From positions 1 to 64,000 of the forward strand of contig NZ_JANQKD010000094.1 of assembly GCF_028281305.1 (NCBI RefSeq): 64,000 nucleotides of DNA. The letters run 5' to 3'. The notes under the pieces are model-generated. The model saw only the letters and a list, made by a program, of their open reading frames with translations. It searched no databases and was not told the DNA's origin. This document shows, in pieces, positions 20,006 to 28,175 of this stretch. The translations under genes were made by a program, and so were the position numbers. The first letter of the stretch is position 1. Each line of letters opens with the position of its first letter. Origin of the DNA: Pelagibius sp. (GTDB lineage: Bacteria > Pseudomonadota > Alphaproteobacteria > Kiloniellales > Kiloniellaceae).

Positions 20006-21355
20006 CTAGACCGGCTGCAGGGATGCAGCCTCCCGGGCGGCCTTCGCCATGGCCGCGTTCCAGGGATTACCCGGGCGCTGCAGCGCTCGTTCCGACAGCA
20101 GCGCCTTGGCGAGACCGCTGCGGCCGTCCTTCAGCGCCGCGTCGATCAGAAGCTGCTCGAAGAGGTCGCGCTGCGCCCGGCTGCCGCCCAGGCGGTGCAG
20201 CGCCGCGCGGTGGGGCAGCAGGGCCTCGATGGCGGCGCCATACCGCCCCTGGCGGTGGGCGACGGCGGCCCGGGCCAGGGGCAGCGCGATCGCGCGGGCG
20301 ACCGCCTCTTCGCTGCCGTGGCCTTCGCCGAAGCGCTGCAGACTGGCCAGCGCGGTCTCGATGGCCGCTGCGTCGCCGCCGGCGGCCAGCGCCATGATGT
20401 AGTGGGCATCGCCGAAGACCATGCGATGGTCTTCGCTGAGGTCGCGGCAGACCTGGCTCAGCTCCTCCCAGCGGTCGCCGACCTCGACGCCGCGCTGCTC
20501 CAGGCGCCACAGCAGGGCGATGGCGTTGATCACGTCGAGAAACTCGTCGGAGCGGTCGGCCCGCACCTTGGTGTCGTAGTCCTTCAGCACGCCGTTGTGG
20601 TCGCCAAGCTCCAGCCGGAAGAGGGAACGGTGCCAGTGCACATGATAGGTGAAGTTGTGGCAGCCCTCCCAGGCGTCTTCCAGGCTGCTGACCCAGGCGA
20701 TCCCGTCCTCCGGGCGATCCTGCATCTCCATCACATGGGCGACCGCGTGGGCGGCCCAGATGTCGGCGCGGTTGCGCTCTATAGCGGCGCGGCCCGCGCG
20801 CTCCGCCGCGGCATAGTCGCCGCACTCCTCCAGGGCGAAGGCCTTGATGCCCAGCACATAGCCATAGCCCGGCACGGCGTCGCTCCAGGCGTGCAGCGGG
20901 CGGGCCACCGAGTTGCGCAGGGCGACGGCGTCCCCGAGATAGAAGTGCAGGTACTGCGCCATGCGCAGGGCGACCAGGTCGTGGGGGTGATCGATCAGGA
21001 TGCCGTCCCAGGTCGCGGCGGCGGCTTGCAGGTCGCCGTCCAGCCACTGCTGCAGGGCCGCCATGTGGTGCATTTCGCGGGGGCTGACGGCACGCTCGTT
21101 GGCGGCTTCGCGGGCGGCGGCCAGGGCCTTGGCCGCCGGCGGCACCAGCGCGCGCTTGCAGAACAGCAGCAGGAAGCAGCCTTTCAGGCAGAGCGCCATC
21201 GGCATGGTGGGGTCCAGGCCGAGCGTCTCCTTCAGGCGGTCGCCGGTCTGACGCTCGAAGGCCATGTAGGCTTCCACCGTGGCATCGAAGGCCTGCATCG
21301 CCGCGGCGCTGGCGGCGGCCTGCGGCAGGCCTCTCCTGTCGTGCTGCATCGTCAT
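20006..21355 (-). CDS. TTC38-like tetratricopeptide-repeat protein
   Basis: A 449-aa all-helical protein. Repeated helix pairs resembling TPR units occur across residues 95-400 (ALEECGDYAAAERAGRAAIE; WAAHAVAHVMEMQDRPEDGI). The conserved AHAVAHVMEM and YHVHWHRSLFRLELG features fit the TTC38 family, found in bacteria and animals, with no established biochemical role. It is cytoplasmic, lacking a signal or membrane segment. The neighbouring 138-aa gene reads in the same direction upstream, about 90 bp away. Confidence 0.85.
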   Translation of the reverse strand: MTMQHDRRGLPQAAASAAAMQAFDATVEAYMAFERQTGDRLKETLGLDPTMPMALCLKGCFLLLFCKRALVPPAAKALAAAREAANERAVSPREMHHMAALQQWLDGDLQAAAATWDGILIDHPHDLVALRMAQYLHFYLGDAVALRNSVARPLHAWSDAVPGYGYVLGIKAFALEECGDYAAAERAGRAAIERNRADIWAAHAVAHVMEMQDRPEDGIAWVSSLEDAWEGCHNFTYHVHWHRSLFRLELGDHNGVLKDYDTKVRADRSDEFLDVINAIALLWRLEQRGVEVGDRWEELSQVCRDLSEDHRMVFGDAHYIMALAAGGDAAAIETALASLQRFGEGHGSEEAVARAIALPLARAAVAHRQGRYGAAIEALLPHRAALHRLGGSRAQRDLFEQLLIDAALKDGRSGLAKALLSERALQRPGNPWNAAMAKAAREAASLQPV

Positions 21356-21445
21356 GGGGTCTCCCGCTGGAGCGGTGCGGCGGCGCCACGATAGCGCCCG
21401 CGGGCCGGTTTCGCCAAACCCGGAAAACCCCGACCCGGAAATCTC

Positions 21446-21862
21446 TTAAGTCCCGCCAGATGATCCGCGCGACCCCCAATAGGCCTGCGCCCGCTGCACT
21501 TCGTCCGCATGGCAGGCCGCCGCTGCCGGGCCATGATCGGGTCCGTCGTAGCGGCCGAGTTCGGCCAGCAAATGAAAGAAACCGCGGCCGGGCAGGGCGC
21601 GGCCGTCGGGCCCTCTTTGTGCGCGTCCGACCGCAAGGGCCGCCAGCAGCGGGCGGCCGGCGGCGTGGTCTTCGCGGATCATCGCCTCCAGTGCCAGGGT
21701 CAGACGGTGAATGCCGTGCGGTCCGGGAACCGCCGCGCGCTGGGCGAGATCGCGATAGGCAGGGGTCTCACCCGTGGCCGCGCAGGCGGTCAGCACCCGG
21801 CGCAGCCTTGCCTGCAGGTCACGGTCTTCGTCAGCGGGGTTTTGCAAAACAGACCTCGTCAC
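21446..21862 (-). CDS. conserved hypothetical protein, 138 aa
   Basis: No function is known to me. The protein begins at a GTG. A helix-turn-helix-like region is visible at residues 30-65 (GETPAYRDLAQRAAVPGPHG, then IHRLTLALEAMI), followed by a conserved-looking segment GRPLLAALAVGRAQ and GRGFFHLLAELGRYDGP. Its composition is regular and non-repetitive, supporting a real gene. It may be a small DNA-binding or protein-interaction factor. It precedes the TTC38-like gene on the same strand. Confidence 0.65.
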   Translation of the reverse strand: MTRSVLQNPADEDRDLQARLRRVLTACAATGETPAYRDLAQRAAVPGPHGIHRLTLALEAMIREDHAAGRPLLAALAVGRAQRGPDGRALPGRGFFHLLAELGRYDGPDHGPAAAACHADEVQRAQAYWGSRGSSGGT

Positions 21863-21992
21863 AGCCGCAATTCAAGTGTCCCTCTGATTTCGCAAGGCCG
21901 ATTGCCTTTGGCAAGGTCGCCTGTGGGCAGTGACACCGGCAGCGGAGGCCCGGCAGCCTTTCCGTTGCCCGCTACGGCCCTATGTCAGAGAC

Positions 21993-22499
21993 ATGTTCGA
22001 TCCAAGACCCAAGGACCGTATCGTGCCCGGCCCCGGCCAGGAGTCGGTCTGGGACTATCCGCGTCCGCCGCGTCTGGAGCCGACGGGCCGGCACCTGAAG
22101 GTGGTCTTCGCCGACACGGTTATCGCCGAGACCCGGCGCGCTCTGCGCATTCTCGAGACCAGCCACCCGCCGAGCTATTACATCCCGCCGGAGGATCTGC
22201 GCCGGGATCTGCTGGTGCCCGCGCCGGGCCGATCCATCTGCGAGTTCAAGGGCCAGGCGGCCTATTGGTCGATCCAGGTGAGCGGCCGGGTCAGCGAGGC
22301 GGCGGCCTGGAGCTATGCGGAGCCCTGGCGCCCCTACGAGGCTCTGAAGGATCATCTCTGCTTCTATGCCGGCCGGGTCGAGGCCTGCTTCGTCGACGGC
22401 GAGCGCGTTGTCCCGCAGGAAGGCGACTTCTACGGCGGCTGGCGCACCGCCGACATCGTCGGTCCCTTCAAGGGCGGCCCCGGAACCCGCGGCTGGTAG
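21993..22499 (+). CDS. DUF427 domain protein
   Basis: A 168-aa cytoplasmic protein. It shows the DUF427 features: PGPGQESVWDYPRPPRLEP at the N-terminus, VVFADTVIAETRRALRILET, SYYIPPEDLR, and Trp-rich segments (AAYWSIQVSGR; AAWSYAEPW). Homologues have a small barrel fold with no proven activity. The ATG at 21993 matches the usual family start; a GTG at 21930 would add 21 residues of poor composition. It stands alone. Confidence 0.85.
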   Translation: MFDPRPKDRIVPGPGQESVWDYPRPPRLEPTGRHLKVVFADTVIAETRRALRILETSHPPSYYIPPEDLRRDLLVPAPGRSICEFKGQAAYWSIQVSGRVSEAAAWSYAEPWRPYEALKDHLCFYAGRVEACFVDGERVVPQEGDFYGGWRTADIVGPFKGGPGTRGW

Positions 22500-22557
22500 C
22501 GCAGGTCCGGGGCAGCACTCTTGGGGCCATCTGCTCAGGGCCGTACTTTCACGGCCG

Positions 22558-23133
22558 TCAGGCGGCCTCGGCTGCACTCTCCAGATGCGCGTCGGTGGAC
22601 ACCACCTTGGCATAGGCGGCGGAGAGGGCGGCCATAAAGGCGGCATGCACCTGGGCCGCCGGCACGCGGACACCGTTGAACTCCAGGTCCCGTGATGCGC
22701 AGGCATCATGGACCACGGTGCAGCGGTAGCCGAAGTCGTCGGCGGCGCGGGTCGCGCCGTCGATGCAGAGGTGACTCATGGCGCCGCAGATCACCACCTC
22801 CTCGATGCCGTGCTGCTCGAGAATGGATTTCAGATCTGTGTCCCGAAAGCTGTTGACGTAGTGCTTCAGGATGACGGTGGCCCCCTCTGCCGGTGTGACG
22901 TCGGAGTGGATCTCGGCGCCCGGCGTTCCCGGCGCGAAGAAGGGGGCCTCGCTGCTCGTGAACTCGTGGCGGATATGGACGACGAGGTCGCCGGCCGCGC
23001 GGGCCGCCGCGATCAGCCGCGCGGCGTTCGCGGTGGCAGCCTCGATGCCTTCGCAGGTCCACTTGCCGCCGGGGAAGTAGTCGTTCTGCAGGTCGATCAC
23101 CAGCAGGGCGGTTTTGGTGTTGGCTTCGGTCAT
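22558..23133 (-). CDS. isochorismatase-family cysteine hydrolase
   Basis: A 191-aa hydrolase. The catalytic triad of the family is visible: Asp14 (VIDLQNDYF), Lys90 (VILKHYVNSF) and Cys123 (CGAMSHLCIDGATRA). Family members cleave amide or ester bonds in small molecules (nicotinamide, N-carbamoyl compounds, isochorismate). The ATG at 23133 follows AAGGAGAC. It is divergent from a GlxA-type AraC regulator 72 bp away, a pairing common for such hydrolases, so that regulator probably controls it. The exact substrate is unknown. Confidence 0.9.
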   Translation of the reverse strand: MTEANTKTALLVIDLQNDYFPGGKWTCEGIEAATANAARLIAAARAAGDLVVHIRHEFTSSEAPFFAPGTPGAEIHSDVTPAEGATVILKHYVNSFRDTDLKSILEQHGIEEVVICGAMSHLCIDGATRAADDFGYRCTVVHDACASRDLEFNGVRVPAAQVHAAFMAALSAAYAKVVSTDAHLESAAEAA

Positions 23134-23205
23134 GAGGGCGTCTCCTTTTGCGTCCCTTGGGGTTGCGATGCTCGACAAGGTAGGGATCGCCTGCCAGGAT
23201 CGAAA

Positions 23206-24231
23206 TTGGCGGAAACGACAAATCGCGAGGCAAAACTGACAAAAACCCCTGAGAAGCCGGCACCCGTCGACATCGGCGTCCTGCAGTATCCCGGTGCGCA
23301 GCTCTCCGCCGTGCACGGCCTCACCGACCTGTTCCTCACGGCGAACCGGATTGCGGAGCGGATCGGTAGCGCGCCGGGGCGGGAGCCTGTTTTTCTGCGC
23401 GTCAGCCACTGGCATCTGACGGAGGGGTCTGGCGCGGTGGAACGCTTTTACGCGAGCGGAGAAGGCGTGCCGGCGCAGTTGGCCTGTTTCATCCTGCCAC
23501 CGAGCTTGGAGACCCGTCCCGGCGAAACCCCGGCCGTTGCCCTGCGCGCCTGGCTGACGGCCCAGCATAACGGCGGCGCCGTCGCCTGTTCGGTCTGCGC
23601 CGGCGCCTTTCTTCTGGCCCAGGCCGGCCTGCTGAACGGGCGCGGGGCCACCACCCACTGGGCCCTGCACGACGATTTTGCCGCCCTCTTTCCCGAGGTC
23701 GGGCTGGAGACCGAGAAGTTGATCGTCGAGGACGGGGACGTGATCACCGCCGGCGGCGTCATGGCCTGGGTCGATCTCGGCCTGCGGATCGTCGACCGCT
23801 TCCTCGGTCCTTCGGCGATGCTGGAGGTGGCGCGTTTCTTTCTGGTCGACCCCGGCGGCCGCGAACAGCGTTTCTACAGCACCTTCGCGCCGCGCCTGCA
23901 GCACGGCGATGAGGCGGTCCTGAAAGCCCAGCACTGGCTGCACAAAAGCTACCAGGATGCGATGTCGCTGGCGGCGATGGCAGCGGCGGCGGGCCTGAGC
24001 GAGCGCACCTTCCTGCGCCGCTTCCAGAAGGCGACCGGGCTGAACCCCACCGCCTACCTGCAGCGCCTGCGCGTCGGCAAGGCGCGCGAGCTGCTGGAGC
24101 TGTCGTCCCTGCCGTTCGGCCGCATCGCCTGGGAGGTCGGCTACGAAGATCCCGCCGCCTTCCGCAAGGTCTTTCACAAGGTGATGGGGTTGACGCCCGG
24201 CGACTACCGGCGGCGCTTCGCCGTGCGCTGA
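23206..24231 (+). CDS. GlxA-family AraC-type transcriptional regulator
   Basis: A 341-aa regulator. The N-terminal half is a DJ-1/PfpI-like amidotransferase fold (AVACSVCAGAFLLAQAGLLN with the nucleophile-elbow Cys near residue 128; TTHWALHDDFAALFPEV). The C-terminal half holds two helix-turn-helices (LAAMAAAAGLSERTFLRRFQ; ELSSLPFGRIAWEVGYEDPA). The start is probably TTG 23206, preceded by AGGAT; no ATG or GTG fits. It is divergent from the cysteine hydrolase gene and likely activates it in response to a small ligand. Confidence 0.9.
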   Translation: MAETTNREAKLTKTPEKPAPVDIGVLQYPGAQLSAVHGLTDLFLTANRIAERIGSAPGREPVFLRVSHWHLTEGSGAVERFYASGEGVPAQLACFILPPSLETRPGETPAVALRAWLTAQHNGGAVACSVCAGAFLLAQAGLLNGRGATTHWALHDDFAALFPEVGLETEKLIVEDGDVITAGGVMAWVDLGLRIVDRFLGPSAMLEVARFFLVDPGGREQRFYSTFAPRLQHGDEAVLKAQHWLHKSYQDAMSLAAMAAAAGLSERTFLRRFQKATGLNPTAYLQRLRVGKARELLELSSLPFGRIAWEVGYEDPAAFRKVFHKVMGLTPGDYRRRFAVR

Positions 24232-24235
24232 AGCG

Positions 24236-24658
24236 CTACTTCAGCGTCTTGCCGAAGCGGGCGATCAGCGTCTTAAGCTCCGCCTCACCGACGGCCGCAA
24301 CGGCTTTCTCGATGCTCATCCACTTGCGTTGGCGCAGCGCCTTTTCCGGCCAGTTGCGCTTCACACGTGTCACCGCCATGGGATAGACACTGACCCGGCA
24401 GAGCGCGCCGCCCTTCAGCTCCGTCTTTTCGTAGTCGTAGCTGCCGCAGCTGCGCTTGGCCATGGTGCCTTCCAGCCCGGCTTCCTCGAAGGCCTCCAGC
24501 GCCGCTGACTCGCGGGCGGAAAGGCCATTGACCAGATTGCCCTTCGGCAGCACCCAGCGCCGCGTTTCCAGCGAGGTGACCAGGGCGATCTTCGGGCCGC
24601 GCTTGCTCAGCCGATAGGCGAGGACTGCGCATTGCTTCTTGAAGGCTTTTTTCGACAT
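24236..24658 (-). CDS. NUDIX hydrolase (DIPP-like)
   Basis: A 140-aa pyrophosphohydrolase of the type acting on diphosphoinositol or similar polyphosphates. The Nudix region is LPKGNLVNGLSARESAALEA followed by FEEAGLEG; the glutamates of EE are present but the usual Arg of REUXEE is Leu. WVLPKGN and the trailing Trp/Lys-rich segment fit this subgroup. The ATG at 24658 gives a natural N-terminus (MSKKAFKKQCAVLAYR). Its stop is 4 bp from that of the convergent GlxA-like gene. An 11-bp repeat array sits directly upstream. Confidence 0.82.
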   Translation of the reverse strand: MSKKAFKKQCAVLAYRLSKRGPKIALVTSLETRRWVLPKGNLVNGLSARESAALEAFEEAGLEGTMAKRSCGSYDYEKTELKGGALCRVSVYPMAVTRVKRNWPEKALRQRKWMSIEKAVAAVGEAELKTLIARFGKTLK

Positions 24659-24664
24659 ACACGT

Positions 24665-24708
24665 TGCATCCTGAGGGCACCCCAGGGGCATCCCATGGGC
24701 ACCCCAAG
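24665..24708. repeat. 11-bp tandem repeat, 4 units
   Basis: Four units of 11 bp (TGCATCCTGAG, GGCACCCCAGG, GGCATCCCATG, GGCACCCCAAG) lie immediately upstream of the NUDIX start codon. The unit resembles the array at 4391-4423. If transcribed it would be in the 5' leader of the NUDIX message. Confidence 0.85.
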
Positions 24709-24940
24709 GTCCCCCTGCGCCCCGCCGCCGTTGGGAGCCTAGCCGATTGCTGTCGCCGGGTGTCCAAAGAATTTCGAAGCAGGCCTCACCGGGGCAGGCT
24801 TTCAGGGAATCGTTCCCGCGTGGATTGACCGAGGTCAGAGCGCGGGCGCGCGTTTCGCACTAGCTTCACCAGGCAGGGTGCAGCGTGGCGGCTCGGTCGC
24901 GGGGAACCAGAAAGGCCGCACCAAAGCGGAGGACGGAGCG

Positions 24941-25393
24941 ATGGATCAGGGCGAACGCCAGGCCATGATGAAATCGATGATGGAGCAGTGCTTCGGCGGC
25001 ATGGACGCGAAAGAGAAAAAGGAAATGTGTGCCGCCATGATGGGCAAGATGACCGAGGGCCTCGATATGAAGGAGATGATGCCCATGATGATGGGCATGA
25101 TGTCCGGCGGCGCGGCGGGAGGCGCCGAGGAGAAACAGAGTGCTGGCGAGGCGCCGCAGACGATGCAGGGCGGCCCGGCGCAGCACATGTCGCAAATGCC
25201 TGAGATGATGCTGAAGTCGATGATGCCCCACTGCATCGGCATGATGCTGCCGGCGATGGCACCGGAAAAGCGCGGCGAGGCGGCCGCTTCCATTCTTTCG
25301 GCCATTGTCGAGAAGGGCGCTACCGGCATGACCGAAGACCAGAAGCGGTCTTTGCACGACTCCTTGCAAGAGGTCCTTGATCGACTGCGGTGA
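24941..25393 (+). CDS. methionine-rich Cys-containing protein with internal repeat
   Basis: A 150-aa protein with 29 Met and three Cys (C17, C30, C98). Two segments have the same pattern, KSMMEQCFGGM (11-21) and KSMMPHCIGMM (92-102), which indicates an internal duplication. Clustered MM and MMM steps occur at 9-54 and 83-106; residues 107-150 form an ordinary amphipathic helix region. There is no signal peptide, so it is probably cytosolic. Met/Cys/His clustering suggests soft-metal (copper or silver) binding, but this is inference. The ATG at 24941 follows GGAGGACGGAG. No neighbouring metal transporter or regulator was seen. Confidence 0.75.
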   Translation: MDQGERQAMMKSMMEQCFGGMDAKEKKEMCAAMMGKMTEGLDMKEMMPMMMGMMSGGAAGGAEEKQSAGEAPQTMQGGPAQHMSQMPEMMLKSMMPHCIGMMLPAMAPEKRGEAAASILSAIVEKGATGMTEDQKRSLHDSLQEVLDRLR

Positions 25394-25598
25394 GCGCGGG
25401 CGGCACGGCGGGAGCGGGCGAACAGCGCCTTGCTGTCGGTCAGGGGAGTCAAGAGTCGGTTAAGACTGGCATAGCGACGATGTGCAGTTTGGTTGTGGGC
25501 GCCTTCACCTGGGCCCTGGAAGTGTGGAGCGGGTTTTGACAGAGCGTCTTGCGAACTGTCGAGATCCTGGGAAGATTGAATCTGGTTGAATTTGAGGC

Positions 25599-26054
25599 AT
25601 GACCATGGACGTTGCCAGCCTGATTGAGCGCGACGAATGGAAAGGCATCGCCGTGGAAAAGAAGCAGGGGCCCGGTCTCCTGCGGTGGCGGGTGCCTGTT
25701 CTGCAGCCGGGAGATGGTGACAGCCATCCCACGTTGATTCAGGTGGTTTGGCCCTATGCCGAGCAAGGCTCAGCGGCAATGCCAAGTGATCAACTGTTTG
25801 AAGAACTGAGAGTCTTCGAGGACAGGCTTTGCGCCGCCTGGGAACAAGACGCCCTAGCTGTTCTGACCGCGGTGCTTACGTTTGACGGGGCCAAGCAGTG
25901 GGTGTTCTACACAAACGATGTTCAGGCCTGCACCCGGCGACTAAATGAAATGCCTCAAGTGGAACAGCCCTATCCGATCGAGGTCACCGCCAGACCAGAT
26001 GGAACTTGGGCGTTTCTGCGAGACGAAATCCTGCGCACCGTCGACACTCGATAG
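25599..26054 (+). CDS. DUF695-type protein
   Basis: A 151-aa cytoplasmic protein. The central segment (FEDRLCAAWEQDALAVLTAV; KQWVFYTNDVQACTRRLNEM) fits the DUF695 pattern, in which a two-sided alpha-beta domain ends near a conserved Trp/Phe region; the function is not established. The start is ATG 25599 or 25605 (MTMDVAS). No strong ribosome site is visible. The gene stands alone between the Met-rich protein and the convergent TetR gene. Confidence 0.7.
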   Translation: MTMDVASLIERDEWKGIAVEKKQGPGLLRWRVPVLQPGDGDSHPTLIQVVWPYAEQGSAAMPSDQLFEELRVFEDRLCAAWEQDALAVLTAVLTFDGAKQWVFYTNDVQACTRRLNEMPQVEQPYPIEVTARPDGTWAFLRDEILRTVDTR

Positions 26055-26147
26055 TCTCTGCAATCCTCGGTACCGGCACTTTTCGTTCCCGTGGTCTGCG
26101 CGTCGTGGGCTCGGCCGCTTCCTTGGGTGTAACCGGGCAATGGTCCC

Positions 26148-26732
26148 CTAATCCCCGAGCGTCGCCGCCAGACGCAGGGCGGCCCGTTGTGAGCGGGGGA
26201 AGAGCGCCTTGCCGTCGCCCAGAGGGGTCAGGGAGTCGGCGGAGAAGGCCATGCCGACGATGCCGCTGGCGACCTCGGCCCGAGCGCCCCGCTTCGCTTT
26301 TGGATAAGCCCGGCCCAACTCTTCGGTGACGATCTTTTCGAAGGCATCGTACCACGCACGCAGGCGCTCGCGCAGCTCTGCGCGGCTCTCCGCGGCATTG
26401 ACGAGGGCGGCCCCCACCTGCAGGTCCTCGCCGGAGCTGGCGTAGCCGGGCGCGAAGAGGGCGGCGATAAAGGTCTCCAGGCGCTTCTTCTCCGGCAGCG
26501 CGGCTACCAGTTCGGCCATCTCCGCAAGGCTCTGGCGGCAGAAGCGCTCGGCCAGGGCCAGGATCAACTCCTCGCGGTTGCCGACGTGGTGGCGCAGCAG
26601 GGCCCGGGCCAGTCCGGCCTCGTCGGCCACCTTCTGCAGCGACGCGCCCTCTACGCCGTCGCGCGCCACGCAGCGTGCAAAGGCCTCCAGAATCTCTTCG
26701 CGGCGTGCCTCGGTCACCCGTGGCCGGGCCAT
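26148..26732 (-). CDS. TetR-family transcriptional regulator
   Basis: A 194-aa repressor-type protein. The N-terminal helix-turn-helix spans residues 10-55 (VEGASLQKVADEAGLARALL, then RHHVGNREELI). The ligand-binding helical domain (60-185) is variable, as normal for TetR. It is divergent from the sterol desaturase-like gene, with twin operator-like palindromes between the two. It probably represses itself and the desaturase until a lipid-like or hydrophobic ligand binds; that ligand class is inferred from the neighbour. Confidence 0.9.
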   Translation of the reverse strand: MARPRVTEARREEILEAFARCVARDGVEGASLQKVADEAGLARALLRHHVGNREELILALAERFCRQSLAEMAELVAALPEKKRLETFIAALFAPGYASSGEDLQVGAALVNAAESRAELRERLRAWYDAFEKIVTEELGRAYPKAKRGARAEVASGIVGMAFSADSLTPLGDGKALFPRSQRAALRLAATLGD

Positions 26733-26750
26733 GCTCGACTCCTCAGTTTA

Positions 26751-26804
26751 TTATCAGGCTTGACAATTTATTGCTGCTTCCCAATTGATTGTCAGGCTAG
26801 ATAA
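26751..26804. promoter_or_regulatory. twin TetR operator-like palindromes
   Basis: Two related 16-bp sites, TTATCAGGCTTGACAA (26751-26766) and TTGTCAGGCTAGATAA (26789-26804), lie between divergent tetR and desaturase genes, 38 bp apart centre to centre. Each is an imperfect inverted repeat with half-sites TTATC/TTGTC around a 6-bp core. A TTGACA hexamer (26760-26765) overlaps the first site, so bound repressor would block the promoter. The operator role is inferred from position. Confidence 0.7.
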
Positions 26805-26871
26805 TCAAGCGGCGCCTGCCAAGCCTGCGCCCGCTCACCGTTCCAACTCAAGGGCAAAGGGGACCGTCGCC

Positions 26872-27717
26872 GTGGTTGATCAGATCGAAGGCTGGATTGC
26901 ACAGATGGACGGGCTCTCGCTGCTGATTGGCGTGGCCCTGCTCAGCATCGAAATCCTGCGCGATCTGATCCGCCGGCAGCAGACTGGCCGCCGCCTGCTG
27001 GAGACCCTGGCCAGCCTCTCGACCCAGATCCCCTATCTGGCGGGGGAACTGCTTTTCGCCACCGCCACGGTGATCGCCTACTTCACGCTCTACGAAGTGG
27101 TCACGCCGCTGCAGATCCCGGTGACGGTCTTCACCCTGGTTCTGGTGCTGATCGCCGCCGACTTCGTCTACTACTGGGAGCACCGCCTTGCGCATCAGGT
27201 GCGCCTGCTCTGGCTCTCCCACGCCGTGCACCATTCGGCCCGCCATATGAACACCGCCGTCGCCTTTCGCTTCGGCCCCTTCGAAAGCGCCTGGGCCGCC
27301 GTCATGCATCTGCCGCTGATCCTGATCGGCTTTCATCCCCTGGCGGTGCTGGGTGCCCAGGTCGCCGTTCTAGTCTACCAGACCTGGATCCATACCGAGA
27401 TGATCGGCAGGCTCGGCCCGCTGGACCGCATCTTCAACACGCCGGCCAATCATCGCGTACACCACGGCTGCGACCCCAAGTACCTCGACAAGAATTACGG
27501 CGGCATCCTGATCGTCTGGGACCGGATGTTCGGCAGCTATCAGGCGGAGGAGGAGCGGCCGCGCTACGGTCTGGCCCGCGACTTCGACTCCGTGAACCCG
27601 CTGAAGGTCTGGTTCTCCGAGTATCCCGCCCTGTTCCGCGATCTGGCGTCCGCCCGCAGCTTTGCCGAGGTGCGCGGCTACCTCTTCCGCCGCCCCGGCT
27701 GGCGGCCACCTGCTTAG
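26872..27717 (+). CDS. sterol desaturase / fatty acid hydroxylase family membrane enzyme
   Basis: A 281-aa membrane enzyme. The three histidine clusters of the di-iron centre are visible: EHRLAH (HxxxH), HAVHHSARH (HxxHH) and HRVHH (HxxHH). Three to four membrane helices precede and surround them (PYLAGELLFATATVIAYFTL). It would insert hydroxyl or double-bond functions into a lipid. GTG at 26872 follows AAAGGGG; an ATG at 26785 would start inside an operator half-site and is less likely. It is divergent from the TetR regulator, which probably controls it. Confidence 0.9.
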   Translation: MVDQIEGWIAQMDGLSLLIGVALLSIEILRDLIRRQQTGRRLLETLASLSTQIPYLAGELLFATATVIAYFTLYEVVTPLQIPVTVFTLVLVLIAADFVYYWEHRLAHQVRLLWLSHAVHHSARHMNTAVAFRFGPFESAWAAVMHLPLILIGFHPLAVLGAQVAVLVYQTWIHTEMIGRLGPLDRIFNTPANHRVHHGCDPKYLDKNYGGILIVWDRMFGSYQAEEERPRYGLARDFDSVNPLKVWFSEYPALFRDLASARSFAEVRGYLFRRPGWRPPA

Positions 27718-27790
27718 CGGATGGCTCCTCGCAGCTGTTGGTGGCGGCGCGCGACGTTCCGAAAGCCGTGGAGCGCCGTCCCTTTATATG

Positions 27791-27813
27791 TTGCAAATGA
27801 TTCTTAGTTGCAA
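27791..27813. promoter_or_regulatory. Fur-box-like palindrome
   Basis: TTGCAA at 27791-27796 and again at 27808-27813 flank ATGATTCTTAG in an AT-rich island within GC-rich DNA. The TGCAAATGATT...TTGCA form resembles proteobacterial Fur boxes. If functional, expression of what follows (a small frame and the RTX protein) would respond to iron. There is no experimental or comparative support here. Confidence 0.5.
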
Positions 27814-27860
27814 TACCGTCCGGACATCAGGATGATCCGCGCCAAGGGGAGAGCCGCGAC

Positions 27861-28022
27861 ATGAGGGCGTCCGTTCGTCGATCCACCGGTGAACCGCATG
27901 GCGGATCCCACGCGCGGTCGGGCGCGAAGGGCCTTGCCGCCCGCCTAGTCCAAGTGGGCGCCGCTGCCGGGCACCTCCGAATTCGTCGGTCCTGGCCCAC
28001 GGCGCCACCGGCCGGCCCTTAG
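27861..28022 (+). CDS. possible small Arg-rich ORF, 53 aa
   Basis: An ATG with GGGGAGAG upstream opens 53 codons (MRASVRRSTGEPHGGSHARS...) ending TAG. It lies 48 bp downstream of the Fur-like box. The composition (Arg, Ala, Gly, Pro) is what unselected GC-rich DNA gives, and no family is recognised. It is listed because of its ribosome site and position only. Confidence 0.2.
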   Translation: MRASVRRSTGEPHGGSHARSGAKGLAARLVQVGAAAGHLRIRRSWPTAPPAGP

Positions 28023-28175
28023 GGCAATCCGGCCCCTAAACCGCTCCGACAACCTGACTCTTTCGGCAGTCCCGCAGGCGTCCGCCACCACTGCGAACGC
28101 AAAGGCTGCAGGCGCTGACGTCTGCCTGCGCCTTGGCTGCCGCCCCTGCTCTCGATCCGAATTGGAACCCGATCC

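Larger units (their letters stand above)
27718..28175. other. intergenic region, 458 bp
   Basis: This interval precedes the giant RTX protein gene. It holds a Fur-box-like palindrome (27791-27813), a possible 53-codon frame starting at 27861, and GC-rich sequence with no clear -10 or -35 near the RTX start. The region between 28023 and 28175 shows nothing recognisable. Confidence 0.5.
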
